A stretch of 64,000 nucleotides of DNA. Source: Argyresthia goedartella. Taxonomy: Eukaryota > Arthropoda > Insecta > Lepidoptera > Argyresthiidae. The stretch is from contig OX463827.1 of the NCBI GenBank assembly GCA_949825045.1, positions 5,602,501 to 5,666,500 of the forward strand. The letters run 5' to 3'. Below are positions 52,217-63,703 of the stretch, in pieces (within the stretch, counting starts at the first letter, position 1; each line of letters begins with the position of its first letter). The notes below the pieces were generated by a model. That model was not told where the DNA came from, did not search any database, and saw nothing but the letters and a program-made list of their open reading frames with translations. A program made the position numbers and the translations under genes.

Positions 52217-55200
52217 TCACTCAGTCTTCTTGGTCGCGGAGCTGGTCTCCGCCGCCACCGCCGGCACCACGAGAGCCGGCTGGTCCTCGTAGCTGAGGAA
52301 CATTCGATGGTGTAGTCATATTCTATGTGCCGTTTGTTTCGACCGCTTTTGGGTGGCATATGTAGTTTTATCTAAACATGTATCATAAACCCTCTTTACT
52401 GTCCAAAAACTACATGTTGCGACCAGCATAATGATAAACTTCTTGGTAAAAACTCATTTCTTATCTGAATATTGATCATTATGACCATAATGTACAAAAA
52501 TTTGTCAAATTATGACATTCAAATTTTGAACGCCGACGCCCACCTGCGTGCCGCCTCTAGTTTGTCTGTGAAGTTGGTACTACCGAACAAGCTAAACAAC
52601 TACAAAGCAATGATCAATGCCACAATGCCGGTCGAACATGCGGTTCCTGAACACATCAAAGAGAGCTTATGATATGTGTGTAGATAAACTATTGTATGTA
52701 ACTGAACATAATTAGGAATTTAAACTCTCGAGTGATATTATTACGAAACTCGCCTTCGGCTCGTTTCAGAAACCCACTCTCAAGTATTAATGCCCTCCAT
52801 TATGTAGCGGTCCTGCTACATAATGGAGGGCATTAATACTTGAAAGTGGGTTTATGAAACGAGCCGAAGTGACTTCACATAAACTACTATATTGTTTTGA
52901 TTATAGTGTATGATATATAATGTATTTCTGTAACTATTCATGTGTATTGTATTTTTTTTATTAAGATTGCAAAACCCGCTTTATTTATCTACACATCTTC
53001 ACTGGGTTGGCTGGATGAGATTTATTTTAGTAATAAGCCTTGCCTTTGTATATTAGTTTTTAACATTTACACCTGTCATACAAATATTGACTGCAATAAA
53101 GGTTTAATAGAATAATAGTGTTATAACAAGACGTTAGTAAACTACAATGTGGTAGTCAGGTAGTCCACTACACGTACGACATCGCCACACAACACGAGAA
53201 ATGATCGATTACGAGTCAATCTATAATACGAAGGCAATCTTTTCATCTTCAATTCCATTTAATTCTTCCATTTAAACATCTTTCGAGGACCTGGGGGCTT
53301 ATTCGCTAACTCGTCGCTAAGTCGGTTAATATTAGCCGACCTATTTTGATATCCTTTTTACACGAAATAATTTAACGACACCGATAACTTCTTAATTTAT
53401 AAGGATCATCATTCGTGATGATCAATGAGTTAGCGAATAAGCCCGCTGGAAATAAGTATCGATTTGTTGCTTCGTGTTAACACGGCAATAGCGGGCATTG
53501 CCTCCTGTCTACCAGTGCACGCTTGTGATTGGGTTAGCGATACTCACTTATTACGCGCCAAAGTTCGAAACTGGTGTCTAGCTTCTAGCTGTGTTTAGCT
53601 TACCATGGTACCGGCCACCGACCGTTACCGCTGTAAGTACCAGCATGGACGAATAATACTAGAGGACAACCAACCACAGTACTTTCAAGCGTAATTAGGC
53701 TTTTAGTTTAAATTTATATTGCTAGATAGAGCTACTAGTTCGAAAGTTCTTTCTAGCAAAGGTAGTATCGTGGTGGCGCGCTTAATTTAGGAAAGATGGC
53801 GGTATAAGCGTTAATTTCCTAAGAACAAACAAAGCTTACGCTTTGATTACGCCATCTCTGATTTTGCGTCGATATTACGATGGATTATACTACGCCGCCA
53901 GCCTAAGCACCCAGCATCTATTGCATGGTACAGCGACATCTACAAATAATACAGGATTTTGGCTTTCTAGCAGGATACGTTTTTTTGTATGCGGTGGTCA
54001 GTCCTCCAGTATTATTCGTCCATGGTACCAGGTACGATTCGGTGCGCAGCAGCAGTCCGGCCAACGACCGCAAACGCAACGCTAACCCTTAGACAAGTAT
54101 AGCGCTATCCGGGGTGAGCACGGTCATAGACTGTATAGTCACCTGAAGAGCGCGTTGATGTCGCCGCGCGCGAGGGCGAGCACGAGCGGCGTGCCCAGGC
54201 AGGCCGGCACGAGGTACAGCAGCGCGGGCTGCGCGTGCTTGAACGTGTGCATCACGAGGATGGTGGCCAGCAGGCCCACCACGTACGCGGAGAACGTCGC
54301 CTGCAATGCGACGGGGACGTTTGGGAATACCGAACTGCTTTATTCTCTATCTCCGACTTGTAGATTGTTTTATCAAAATTCGAGATTATTTCACTCTTGT
54401 CGTGTCGAAAGAAATCGGCAGGCTGCTTCTGGCCTCACACTAGGATACCTTGTGCCGTGGGAACCAGTAACTGCGAAGTCACACATATGAACAACCAAGA
54501 CCTGGGTTTTTTTCTTTATACCCAAGCGGGGATCGAACCCGGGACCTCTCGCATGGTAGGCAAAGCCACAACCACGCCAACCAGCGCAGCATAGGCCGTA
54601 TAGAATAGACCTACATTTACATAAGCCCTTCTTAATCTTATGTTGGGCCCCTCCCAGACGGTTGCAGCAACGACCTTTAAATTTTAAAACGCCTATATAA
54701 ATGTAATGCTAATGGCGTGTCAGTTCCGTAAAATTTTGATATAGTGGTTCCATTCCTTAAAAATGAAAATCTAAACCATTATAGGATCACTTGTGTGAGT
54801 GTACTATGTATGTAAAAGTGATATGAAAGAATTGATTTCAAACCGATTAAGTTGAAATTTGGTACACGTATGCGTTTCTGTGTCCCAAACAAGAACGTGA
54901 AAGAAAATATTTTTTTATTTGGGGGGAAACTCAGTAAATAAAAAAAAAGAGTTTTTCTATCTATATCGTGTGAAGGGGGCAAACGAAGGGGCTTGTTGTG
55001 AGGATACCACATACAAACTTATAAATGCACCTGGATACATACATATGAAAGTAACCGAACCAATAACTTAGTGGTACGAAACCCTTAGTGGTACGAAATC
55101 CTTCGTGCACGAGTCCGTTTCGCACTTGACCATTTATTCTATATATAATATTCATGACAGTTCACTACTTGACAGCGTTTTGTGCGGCATTAAAATTTAA

Positions 55201-58200
55201 AGATCGTTTTTGCAACTCAGTGTAAGTCCCCCCTGAATCTTACATCAGCCCTCTGATCTTACATCCGCTCCCCTGAATCGTTCAGCCCCCCTAATCCCAA
55301 GACTGTCGATACTGTGCGAGGGGGGCTCAGAGCTTGTTGCAATATACTTCTCTTCTAGAGACGATACCACACTTAATTGAGATTTGGGTTTACCCTGAAG
55401 TAGAACTCGGAGTTGCGCTGTAGACTCTTATCGAATCGCAGCAGCAGCGCGATGAAGATGCCCGGAACCACGATGTCTCCCAGGCCCAGCATGGCGAAGT
55501 TGGACGCGTTCAGGCCGTTCACCAGCAGGTCTTGTGGAAACACCACTGGAATGCAAAGTGTTGTTTGTTACATAACTATCTACAATGTGGGGCGTTTAAT
55601 AAAAGGTGAGAATCAGTATGACGGTGATAAAAGTCACCGACTGCATAAATATGTTTCGTCTCTGCCTTCATTCTACATTTCAACGTTACTAAACCGACTA
55701 AGTTGTGGATATATAACTATATCTCCTTCACGGAACTCAAGACCCTAAAAAAAATAGCACAGGGTCAATTTAGTTAAGGCGATACCAATATACATATATA
55801 TATGAAATTCGAATGTAAACGAAAGTGACAGCGTTAATTACTTCCACATACGAGAGAAAAGAGAGTGCAAACAATGCGCTCGACGCAAACTAAAATAACG
55901 TAGCGGCAAACCACATAATAATTGTTTAAAAATAAACTACGCTATTTTGTCAAAAACATTTTCAAGGAGAGTTTACGAATTCATAATATCCACATTTTAA
56001 ATGCAAATCCGGAATAAATAAATTTCATCCAATCGTTTTCCTTCAGAATGTTTAATCAAATACTCAAAAAAAGTTAACCTAATAATCAAATCTGTAGATG
56101 ACTTTATAGTGGAGGAGTATATAGAGTCGAAAAAAAAAACCATTTTAGTATAATAGTTTATGTGACTGCTACATAATGGAGGGCATTAATACTGAGAGTG
56201 TTTCATGATAATATCACTCAAAAGTTTTAATGCCTAATTATGTACAGTTACATAAACTAGTTAATCTACACAGATATCATATGCTCTCTTTGATGTGTTC
56301 AGGAGCCACATGTTTGACCAGCATTGTTGCATTGATAATTGCTCTGCCGTTGTTTAGCTTGTTCTGTTGTACCAACTTCACAGACAAACTAAGGGCGGCA
56401 CGCAGGCGGGTGTCGGCGTTCGAAATTTGAATGTCACAATTTGACAAATTTGTGTACATTATGGTGATAATGTACAAATTTTCAGATAAGAAATGAGTTT
56501 TTACCAAATAGTTTTACATTAAGCTGGTCTTAAAGTGCGGTTTTTTGATTTATGATACGTGTGTAGATAAAAGAGATAATTTTTTAATCTCTTTACCAAT
56601 ATATTACATTATGGATTTATGTGAGCAAAATATAGGTGGTCAAGTTACAACACTTAACTGATAGCATAAAACAGTAGCTCTGTTCTGTTCGCTGTCTCCG
56701 ACATCTATAAATGTTTATCGCAATCGCCGTCAGATACGGTATTTGACTTCTAGTCAAAATAGATACTTTTTTAGGTACTGTCAAAACAGTAATTTTGGTC
56801 ACGAGTTCTATGAAATACCAGCACGTGACTTCATAGTCAAATGGTGTCTTTTTAACACAAAATTGAGTTTATAAAATACAACAGCTGGAAATATACAATT
56901 TGTTGAAATAGGATCAGCTTGAGACACGTTTCTAGATTTATTGGACTACCTTGTCACATACCGTATTCATGTTTGCTTACTTCAAATTGACGATTGACCA
57001 ATAAGAGCGCGATTATTGGTGTAAGGAGCTGATATTTGAAAGCGACTGTAAATAGCAGCCTTATCATGAATTCTGACATCTGACGTAATTTAAATAGATT
57101 TTGAAAAATTGGCCAGTCACAACACGAATATTTCCCTCGAGCTGTCTTTTATTACGACTGCTTGTTTATGGGTCATGACTCATTAAGACCAGACTTGTTA
57201 GACATTTAAATAAACATAAAGTACTAAATGAAAGGCAATTTGGTTATCAGAAAGGAGTAAGCACAGCAGATGCCATTGATACATTATTGGATGAAATAGT
57301 TGCCAAATTAAATGACAAAAAGAGAGTTGCTGGTTTATTCCTTGACCTAAGCTCCGCATTTGATACAGTGGATCATAACTTACTATTGAAAAAATTAGAC
57401 TTCTATGGGGTAAGGGGCAAATCGTTGACACTATTGAAGTCATATTTGCAAAATCGGTTTCAGTTCATACAGATGAAAAATGTGATAGAAAGATGTGAGA
57501 AAACCTATCAGTCTAAAAGAGTGAAGATAACAAGAGGCGTTCCACAAGGTTCTATTTTGGGCCCTGTTCTGTTTATAACTTTTATTAATGATCTCATAAA
57601 TTTTATTGATAATTCTGCGCCTGAGGTAGAACTTGTTATTTTTGCAGATGACACAAACGCTATAGCTGCGGCAGATAGCAATGACGAACTTAGTTCCATA
57701 GTTAATGCCACTCTTTCACTGTTCTTCAATTGGTTTACCAATAATAATCTCCAACTTAACTCCTCCAAAACAGGGGCAATTCTCTTTAAGACTACAGCGA
57801 AAAATAAAGAGACTATAGATATATATCTTAATGGTGCACAAATTTCACTAGTAGATGAAGTAAAGTTCCTGGGTATGCATATAGACTCACTGCTTAACTA
57901 GAAATGTGAATTAAAAGCTATAGAAGGCTTTATTAGTTCAGCTTGCTATGCCCTTAGAAGTCTACGCGATGAACTCTCGATGATGAACATGACATGAACG
58001 CGTCGGGATTCTCACATCCTCAACATCCTCTACAACATTTTACGCAATCCACGCTATCCAACCTTCTTACGAGACCGTTTTCCATTACTTTCTTCCAGCA
58101 GGCCTCGGAGAACTCACGCGCTTTCAATGCTCACAACCCCACAGCATAACACCGCATCCTATGAGCATGGGTTTAGATTCCGGGCCATTCAATTGTGGAA

Positions 58201-61200
58201 TGCACTCCCCTGCACTATCATCCTTCTCTTAACATATTTAAAAGTCGCGTGAAGAAGCATTACCTTTCTCTTTAGAAATATAGGTAGTATGTATGTATTT
58301 GTTGTATATTTATTTAAAAATTATATATATTTATATAGTATTTATGTTTAGCATGTACGAGTATATTATTTGATATTTATGTAAGCCCTCGTATATTTAG
58401 TTAATATTGTTTTATATTAGTTATTTAGATATAACATATATCTAACCATATGTTAGTTATTTAGATATGTACTAAATTATATTGTTGTACACATTGTCAC
58501 CCCTGCTCAGCAATCGACCATTCCCATCCTAATTTGGTTTGCTGGAAGAGATCTCTTATTAGAGATAAGCTCGCCTTTGTACACTATTTTTATGTAAGTC
58601 TTGTTGTCCATATATTAGTTGTGTGCAATAAAGAAATTATGAACTTACAAAAGATCAGTTGAAGACTGTATACTATGCACTTGTGGAATCTAAACTTAGA
58701 TACAGCATTAAATGGTGGGGGAACAGCTACCAATATAACATAAAAACAGCTTTCACGATTCAGAAAAGGGCAATTAGGATAATAGTACGAGCACCACATT
58801 GGGAATCCTGTAAGCCTCACTTTGCAGAACTAGCAATATTGACAGTCCCTAGCCTGTACATATTCATAGTACTATGTGACTTGAAGAAACGTCTTTACAA
58901 TATAGAATCGGAAGCTGAACGAAAAGTACGTCTTAGCTCAAGAAGAAAAGACCTCTAACAGAAATTATGTCCTCGCCTTAACATTGTGCAGCATAGTGCC
59001 CGCTATCAGGCTGTTAAATTGTTTAATAACCAATAGAGTTAAAATTAACCACTAATTATAATAAATTTGAAACGCAATTTAGGTACTTTCTGTTGGAAAA
59101 GGGTTATTACTCACTAAACGAGTTCACGGATGATCAAAATTGATTAATATTGATTATTTTGTTGTAAAAGTGTTTGTCTGACAGAACTTTATTGATATAA
59201 CATTTAGAATAGCATATTATAGTTAGTACATTATTATTATTAGAGTAAGATTTTATTATTTTCAACACAATGTATATTGTTCAGAAATAAACTAAACTGA
59301 AACTGAAACAGTATTTGCATATGACTGTATTTGCTTGAAAAAAAAAAAACGTTTTGTTTGACTGAATTACTGAATAGCAAAAATGGCGCGACTAGAAATA
59401 CTGGCTTCGTCTTGACAAAATTAGTGAATTGCGCGACCAGAAATGTAAAAACAGCAACTTGAAAACCTTAGACATGAAAAAAAAACGAGCGTTGGATTAT
59501 TGTTGTTCTTGCATGTTCAACCTAACACGAAGGATAAAGTTCTCCTTCCCTGAACCTTTAGTCCAGACAGGCTTTATTTAGCCAATAAGCGGTGGCTAAG
59601 CCATTCAGTAATTTTGTCGCGAAAATCTGTATTTTAGTCGCGCAATTCAAACTTTCGCTGATTTCGGAATATTCCGCTGTTCATGGCCATTCCCTCAGTT
59701 CGTTTTTTATTCGGTCGCTTTATTATTTCTCCATGTATATGCGAAGTTCTGATAAGATGTATGTTTGCAAATGGGAGCTGAAGTAGGGGAAGCACGAATA
59801 ATAACACATCGAAAAAGTATTCGCATTGAACTGTCAGTGACTCATATAGGGTTCAATTCATGTGAACTCGGAACACTTTTTATAATGTCGAATATTCGTG
59901 CCCGTCTCTGAACTCACGTTTGATCGGCGCCTCAAACGACTTGGCGACCGTGACCATCACGTTGGTACCGAACACCCAGAAGATGTCGTAGAGGAAGAGG
60001 CCGCACAGCAGGATGCAGCCCGTCACCACGTTGTTGAGGTGCAGCAGCTCCACCCCGTTGATGGCGAACGCGATGCCGAAGAGATTGTTGGCGATCCAGT
60101 GCTGAGGAGGGGTTCGCTTTGTTCAGTCTTGCAGAGAATACTTGCTGGAACTTCTGACAGTCCTAGACGGGTTGGCCACCAGCCCGACACCCATCCACCA
60201 ACCCGCACTCAATTAAATTACAATCAAAACTTTATTTGTAAATCATAAGTACATAACAAATATCTGAGGAATACAGTCAAACTATCTATGCTTGGCACAA
60301 TGGCTTAGAACTATGTCACTGAGCCAGAGTGGTGGAATATGGCACAATCTTAACTCGTATCTGGGTGTGTATTCGAAGATTTAATGGATTTGGAGGTGAC
60401 CTTCTTCAGCATGTTTTATTCCATGGTTAGACAACCGGACGACATGCGGTCATTAATTTTTGGGGGCGTCCATTAAGTACGTGAGACGTTTTTTCCAACT
60501 TTCTCCCCTCCCCCTGGTGAGATGTACTGTGATTTCTGGTGATGTCAGTGAAAAGTATTTTACTTGAATCTTTGTAGACGTCCTATAGTATAAAGGAAAG
60601 GGACGACCAGCCTTTGAACCATCTGACAATATGAAGATGTATAACCTAATGATGATGCAAAGTAAACAAATACCTTCTTGAGCAAGTACCATCCGCCTAG
60701 GCATAGCGAGATAAGCAGACAGATGACATCGTATGAGGAAAACTTGTAGTTGACGAGGTCGGTGAGTTCGCTGCAGGCGCCGCGCGTGAAGTGGATGTGG
60801 TAGGGCACGTTCGGGACCGACGCCGGGACGAGGAATGAGATGATTGGGCTGCGGGGAGAAAAGGTTAATGGGTTATTAAGTAAAAGAGTAACTACGGCCT
60901 AGTGGGGATTTTAGGACAATAATTCCAAAAATCGCCCCCATACAATTTCGATGGGTCGACTACGCGTTGGATGTCAGAACCTGTGCGACCAACAACGAAG
61001 CTGTATGGCGGCGATTTAAGAGCGACGCGTAGGATATGCGTATCAGGCTTGAGTCGGCTTCAAGTAGTCCTGTATGCTGAAGGCCTTACAAAATGACTGT
61101 CGTTCAGTTTAACATTGATGTTTGAACGCAAAAGAGCAAAATGTCTTGAATGTTGAGTCCCAGTTGTCATCAGTTGGGATTTTCAATGTGGGGTTCTCCA

Positions 61201-63703
61201 TTTTGCGTCACAAGGGGCTAGCTCGACGCCGCAGCTATGGAGATATAAAGGTTTCCTAACAATGATTTCCATCACCGTCGCTATAATGTTTCAGTGGGGA
61301 TTCCTATAATTTATTCTATCAATGAAAATAATGACAACAACTAAGACAGATTACTACTTACATAATTAGCATATTAACCTATAGGGCATGCAATTTAGCA
61401 TGCATTCTTTTTTATTGATTTTCAAATGTATTACCAAGTCTTAAGGTTGAAAATTACGTGGTAATATATGGCCTCTGGCCCTATTAAGGGTAAACAAACC
61501 TCAACAGATGGCTCAAAGCCAAGACTCCCAAAAAGAAGAAGTAGCCTGTCAGCAGTAGATTGATGTATTCCTTGGAGAATATCTGGAAGAACACGTACAG
61601 CCCAAAGAGGGCACACGACGCAATCAGAGGGAACATGAGCGCATCCTTGGTAGACATCGTCTCTGCCCGCTCGCCTGATTCCTTTAGAAGATAAGAGACT
61701 TTTATTCATTTATCTTGTCAAGAAGAAAAAATAAAAAATCCCTAGATCTTGCCTTGTAAAAGATACAGAATTGCTCCCATGTTTATCTATCTCTATATAT
61801 AGATACATAAGTAAATTTATGCAAATATTTTTTATCTGAAGCTTCATGATAGAGGTTATGTTAATGTAAAAAACAATTCACATAAAAATTGCAGATTAAG
61901 CAATTATTTTAAATCACTATAATTGAACTTTGAATACTTTTCAATTGTCATTGGATAATGATATAATAATTATCACAGATTAGATTACTCATATAAGTTG
62001 TATGAATGTTACACCCATTACAGTTATTGTCTTCATCAACTAACAATAACAACAGTAACTTTGGCAAATCATTTCTCAGAACACTAAATTAGATGTATTA
62101 ATCACAGTTTAAAGAAAATCAATTGTGTATTGTATTTTTAAAATAGGCTGTAAATTATAATAATTTTATGTCATGTCATGGATGTGCAAATTGCAGGGGG
62201 CCTTTGCTCAGCATGGCAATAAAGTCAAGGAAAAATACCTCAAATATTTCAATACTATTAATTTATGCAGAAACAATAACAAGTTAATTCGTATTGTAAG
62301 TTTAAATTTATGCTAGTTTTGTATGGTTTATTTAACATTAATATAATATAATATAACATATATAATATATTAATGGCGGCTAGCCTTTAGAAAGCCAGCC
62401 ATTTCGGATGATTTTGCTGATTTTTATATGCTTTATTACTAATAAAGCACACATATATTTTGAAAACATCTATAAATCCACTAGGATTTATAGATGTTTT
62501 CAAAATATATGTGAACTGATGGAAATAATTAGCTTTCAAGTTATATTTTTTTTAAATATCGCCATTTCAAGCATTCGGGACTGTGGGGATGTGGGAGTAT
62601 TAGGGTGGGGAAACAACAATTTTTCTATTTTTTTAGAGTAGATTTGTTAAGCACACTTATAATAGAACATTTTAAATAGAACATTACATAAACATAACTT
62701 AGTTGTGATGGTATGGTAGGAAATAAATGTATTATTGACAGTATGAGGATAAGAATTCGACGACCCGAATGGCCAAGTCGGTAGTGACGCTGCCTACGAA
62801 ACCAAGGGTCCCGGGTTCGAGTCCCGGTGGGGGCAAATGTTTGTTTGATGAGAACAAATGTTTGTACCCTAGTCATGGTTGTTTATCTATCTAAGTATAA
62901 TATTTCTCTATATAAGTATATATATTGTTGTCTAGTACCCAAGATACAGGGAATCCTAGTTTGGGGCTAGATCAATGTGTGTAAAAGGTGTCCAAGGTAT
63001 TATTATTATTATTATTATTATTAAGAAGGAAAGTCTCGAAGTTACAAAAAAATATATTTTTCACCCATTTTTTTACAATTTTGCATGATGATGTTTTTCA
63101 AAGTTCATTGTGCTCATGGCCATTGACTTTAACCTTGAACTTGCTTCATTCACTTTCATTTAGTTATATCAAAACCACAACACAAGGAAATCTTTGAGGA
63201 TAAATCAATTTTTTATTACCTCTTACTGCATTGATATTCCATTTCGTTTCCGTCTTACAAGTAACTTGGATGTTCTATTTACATCTACTAACATTTGAGC
63301 AAAGGTATAATATAGCGACGTATTAAGAGTGCTTACAGGTTATTTCAAACTCATTAGTAAATGGATCTCGCAGGCACGTAAACAACTAAAACATTATTAG
63401 TCAAAATGCCACGGTGATAAGCTCGTGCACTCCTCTCATTGGCGGGCAATTCAACCTTCACCATGACTAGTAAAACATGTAGAAATGATCTTAATATAAA
63501 GTTTAACTCACCTTTGTCTCTTTCAGATACTTTACAGACCTAAAAGACCCGAAAAATATGGGTAATATGGCCATAACTACTAAACTAAGGTACGCGATAG
63601 CGATACCCTCAATACTCGCTGGGACCTTCTCAGTTCCATTTTTTACAGCTTCTATGACACTGTCCTCAATACTGATGGGAATTTCTGCTGCTGTATCAGC
63701 CAT
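52217..63703 (-). CDS. HM13: Signal peptide peptidase, intramembrane aspartyl protease
   Basis: Cleaves leftover signal peptides and some tail-anchored proteins inside the ER membrane. Exons, in gene order: 63703-63512, 61681-61500, 60848-60674, 60101-59918, 55545-55394, 54300-54143, 52292-52217; all GT-AG, phases agree, 372 aa (human 377). The start ATG is at 63703. Motifs: ILPIFFGSFRS (first membrane segment), SKEYINLLLTGYF, HWIANNLFG, catalytic Asp 222 in YDIFWVFGTNVM, Asp 268 in LGLGDIVVPG, and PAL at 320-322 in AQPALLYLVPAC. These three motifs, in the SPP and not the presenilin arrangement, fix the identity. A glycosylation site N22GT sits in the N-terminal tail. The end is KKTE, a KKxx ER-retrieval signal. 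Confidence 0.96.
52365..52890 (+). repeat. Dispersed repeat R1, copy 4
   Basis: In the last SPP intron. It has the same core (tatctaaacatgtatcataa ... ttatgatatgtgtgtagata) and a tail that forms the large palindrome listed next. Confidence 0.78.
52754..52869. repeat. 55-bp-arm palindrome in R1 tail
   Basis: Arms 52754-52808 and 52815-52869 match at 53 of 55 positions around ggtcct. The left arm is the normal R1 tail; the right arm is an added inverted copy, so this R1 copy gained a foldback after insertion. Confidence 0.85.
52905..53125 (+). mobile_element. LINE 3' UTR fragment
   Basis: agtaataagccttgcctttg and gactgcaataaaggtttaat correspond to the 3' ends at 44170-44260 and 58550-58638. 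No coding sequence remains. Confidence 0.5.
53294..53443. repeat. MITE, about 150 bp
   Basis: Terminal inverted repeats gggcttattcgctaactc (left, 53295) and gagttagcgaataagccc (right, ending 53443). The interior is AT-rich with a small palindrome (atcatcattcgtgatgat). No ORF. Confidence 0.78.
53444..54142. other. SPP intron 6, remainder
   Basis: No recognised element. Two stretches (53616-53660 and 54010-54045) both contain ccatggtacc-type sequence, and the former cagcatggacgaataatact is mirrored by agtattattcgtccatggta at 54009, so a loose inverted pair encloses 53.6-54.05 kb. Confidence 0.4.
54428..54592 (-). mobile_element. SINE family A, copy 5 (most complete)
   Basis: Minus strand reads a tRNA-like head with tggcgtggttgtggctttg (A-box region) and B-box ggtcccgggttcgatccc, then the body gggtataaagaaaaaaaccc, caggtcttggttgttcatat and the tail cacaaggtatcctagtgtga. 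It lies in SPP intron 5. Confidence 0.8.
55003..55135 (-). repeat. Dispersed repeat T, copy 4 (partial)
   Basis: Reverse complement of the left third of the family (aatggtcaagtgcgaaacgg and ggttcggttactttcatatg). Truncated at its 3' side. Confidence 0.65.
55546..56146. other. SPP intron 4, first part
   Basis: AT-rich, no gene or clear repeat. Confidence 0.4.
56147..56570 (-). repeat. Dispersed repeat R1, copy 5 (inverted)
   Basis: Reverse orientation, from tgtgactgctacataatgga to ttatgatacgtgtgtagata. It contains the internal small palindrome gtacattatggtgataatgtac-type core in shortened form. Confidence 0.78.
56575..57185. other. SPP intron 4, middle part
   Basis: No gene, tRNA or recognised repeat. 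Confidence 0.4.
57190..59310 (+). mobile_element. Jockey/CR1-like LINE, 5'-truncated, itself interrupted
   Basis: The RT palm is open from 57193 to 57901: ERQFGYQKGVSTADAIDTLL, VAGLFLDLSSAFDTVDHNLL, RGVPQGSILGPVLF and catalytic VIFADDTNAI. After a TAG at 57899-57901 the frame goes on (KCELKAIEGFISSACYALRS) to 57988, where another LINE is inserted; it resumes at about 58639 (KDQLKTVYYALVESKLRYSI, FTIQKRAIRIIV) to 58958. The 3' end near 59310 carries actgaaactgaaac repeats. It is related to the copies at 10975 and 46250. Confidence 0.85.
57989..58638 (+). mobile_element. Short LINE 3' fragment nested in the LINE at 57190
   Basis: Starts in the RT C-terminus (RRDSHILNILYNILRNPRYP, LWNALPCTI) and runs through the 3' UTR with gagataagctcgcctttgta and gtgcaataaagaaattatga, matching the LINE at 43150-44260. 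A short duplication, atgaac at 57983-57988 and 58639-58644, flanks it. Typical 5'-truncated LINE insertion. Confidence 0.8.
59386..59643. repeat. TIR element sharing a module with 50991-51339
   Basis: Ends gcgcgactagaaatac (59386) and gtattttagtcgcgc (59629-59643) are near-inverse. The internal segment 59505-59533 matches 51182-51210 in reverse at 28 of 29 positions. No ORF with a recognised domain. Confidence 0.6.
61195..61275 (+). repeat. Dispersed repeat C, copy 3
   Basis: Contains gacgccgcagctatggagat and ggtttcctaacaatgatttc, paralleling 36960-37010. In SPP intron 2. Confidence 0.45.
61682..62369. other. SPP intron 1, AT-rich part
   Basis: Very AT-rich, no gene or repeat boundary seen. 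Confidence 0.4.
62370..62520. repeat. Repeat with 30-bp perfect hairpin
   Basis: Arms 62450-62479 and 62484-62513 are exact reverse complements around acta. The left part (ctttagaaagccagcc to ctataaatcc) matches 10010-10100 in reverse, so the right arm is a secondary inverted copy. Confidence 0.75.
62762..63025 (+). mobile_element. tRNA-derived SINE, family B, copy 2
   Basis: Head with ggtagtgacgctgcctacga and B-box ggttcgagtcccggtggggg; body with tttgtttgatgagaacaaat; tail region gatacagggaatcctagttt and a terminal (tta)n run at 62998-63022. The tail segment is shared with the 3' UTR of the LINE at 41882-43000. Confidence 0.82.
63026..63511. other. SPP intron 1, promoter-proximal part
   Basis: A decayed inverse of the tcaaggtca cluster (tggccattgactttaacctt) lies at 63117-63150. 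No gene. Confidence 0.4.

Noticed and set aside
52472..56507. A conserved short ORF in R1 copies (around DIQISNADAHLRA ... EHIKESL with shared stop)
   Set aside because: It is readable in three copies, but most base differences between copies change the amino acid and a fourth copy breaks the frame. That is the pattern of neutral decay of a repeat, not of a selected peptide.
52217..63703. Presenilin
   Set aside because: The order YD, GLGD, PAL occurs in both families, but the flanking sequence (IAFAINGVELLHLNN, KHAQPALLYLVPAC) and 372-aa length are those of SPP.
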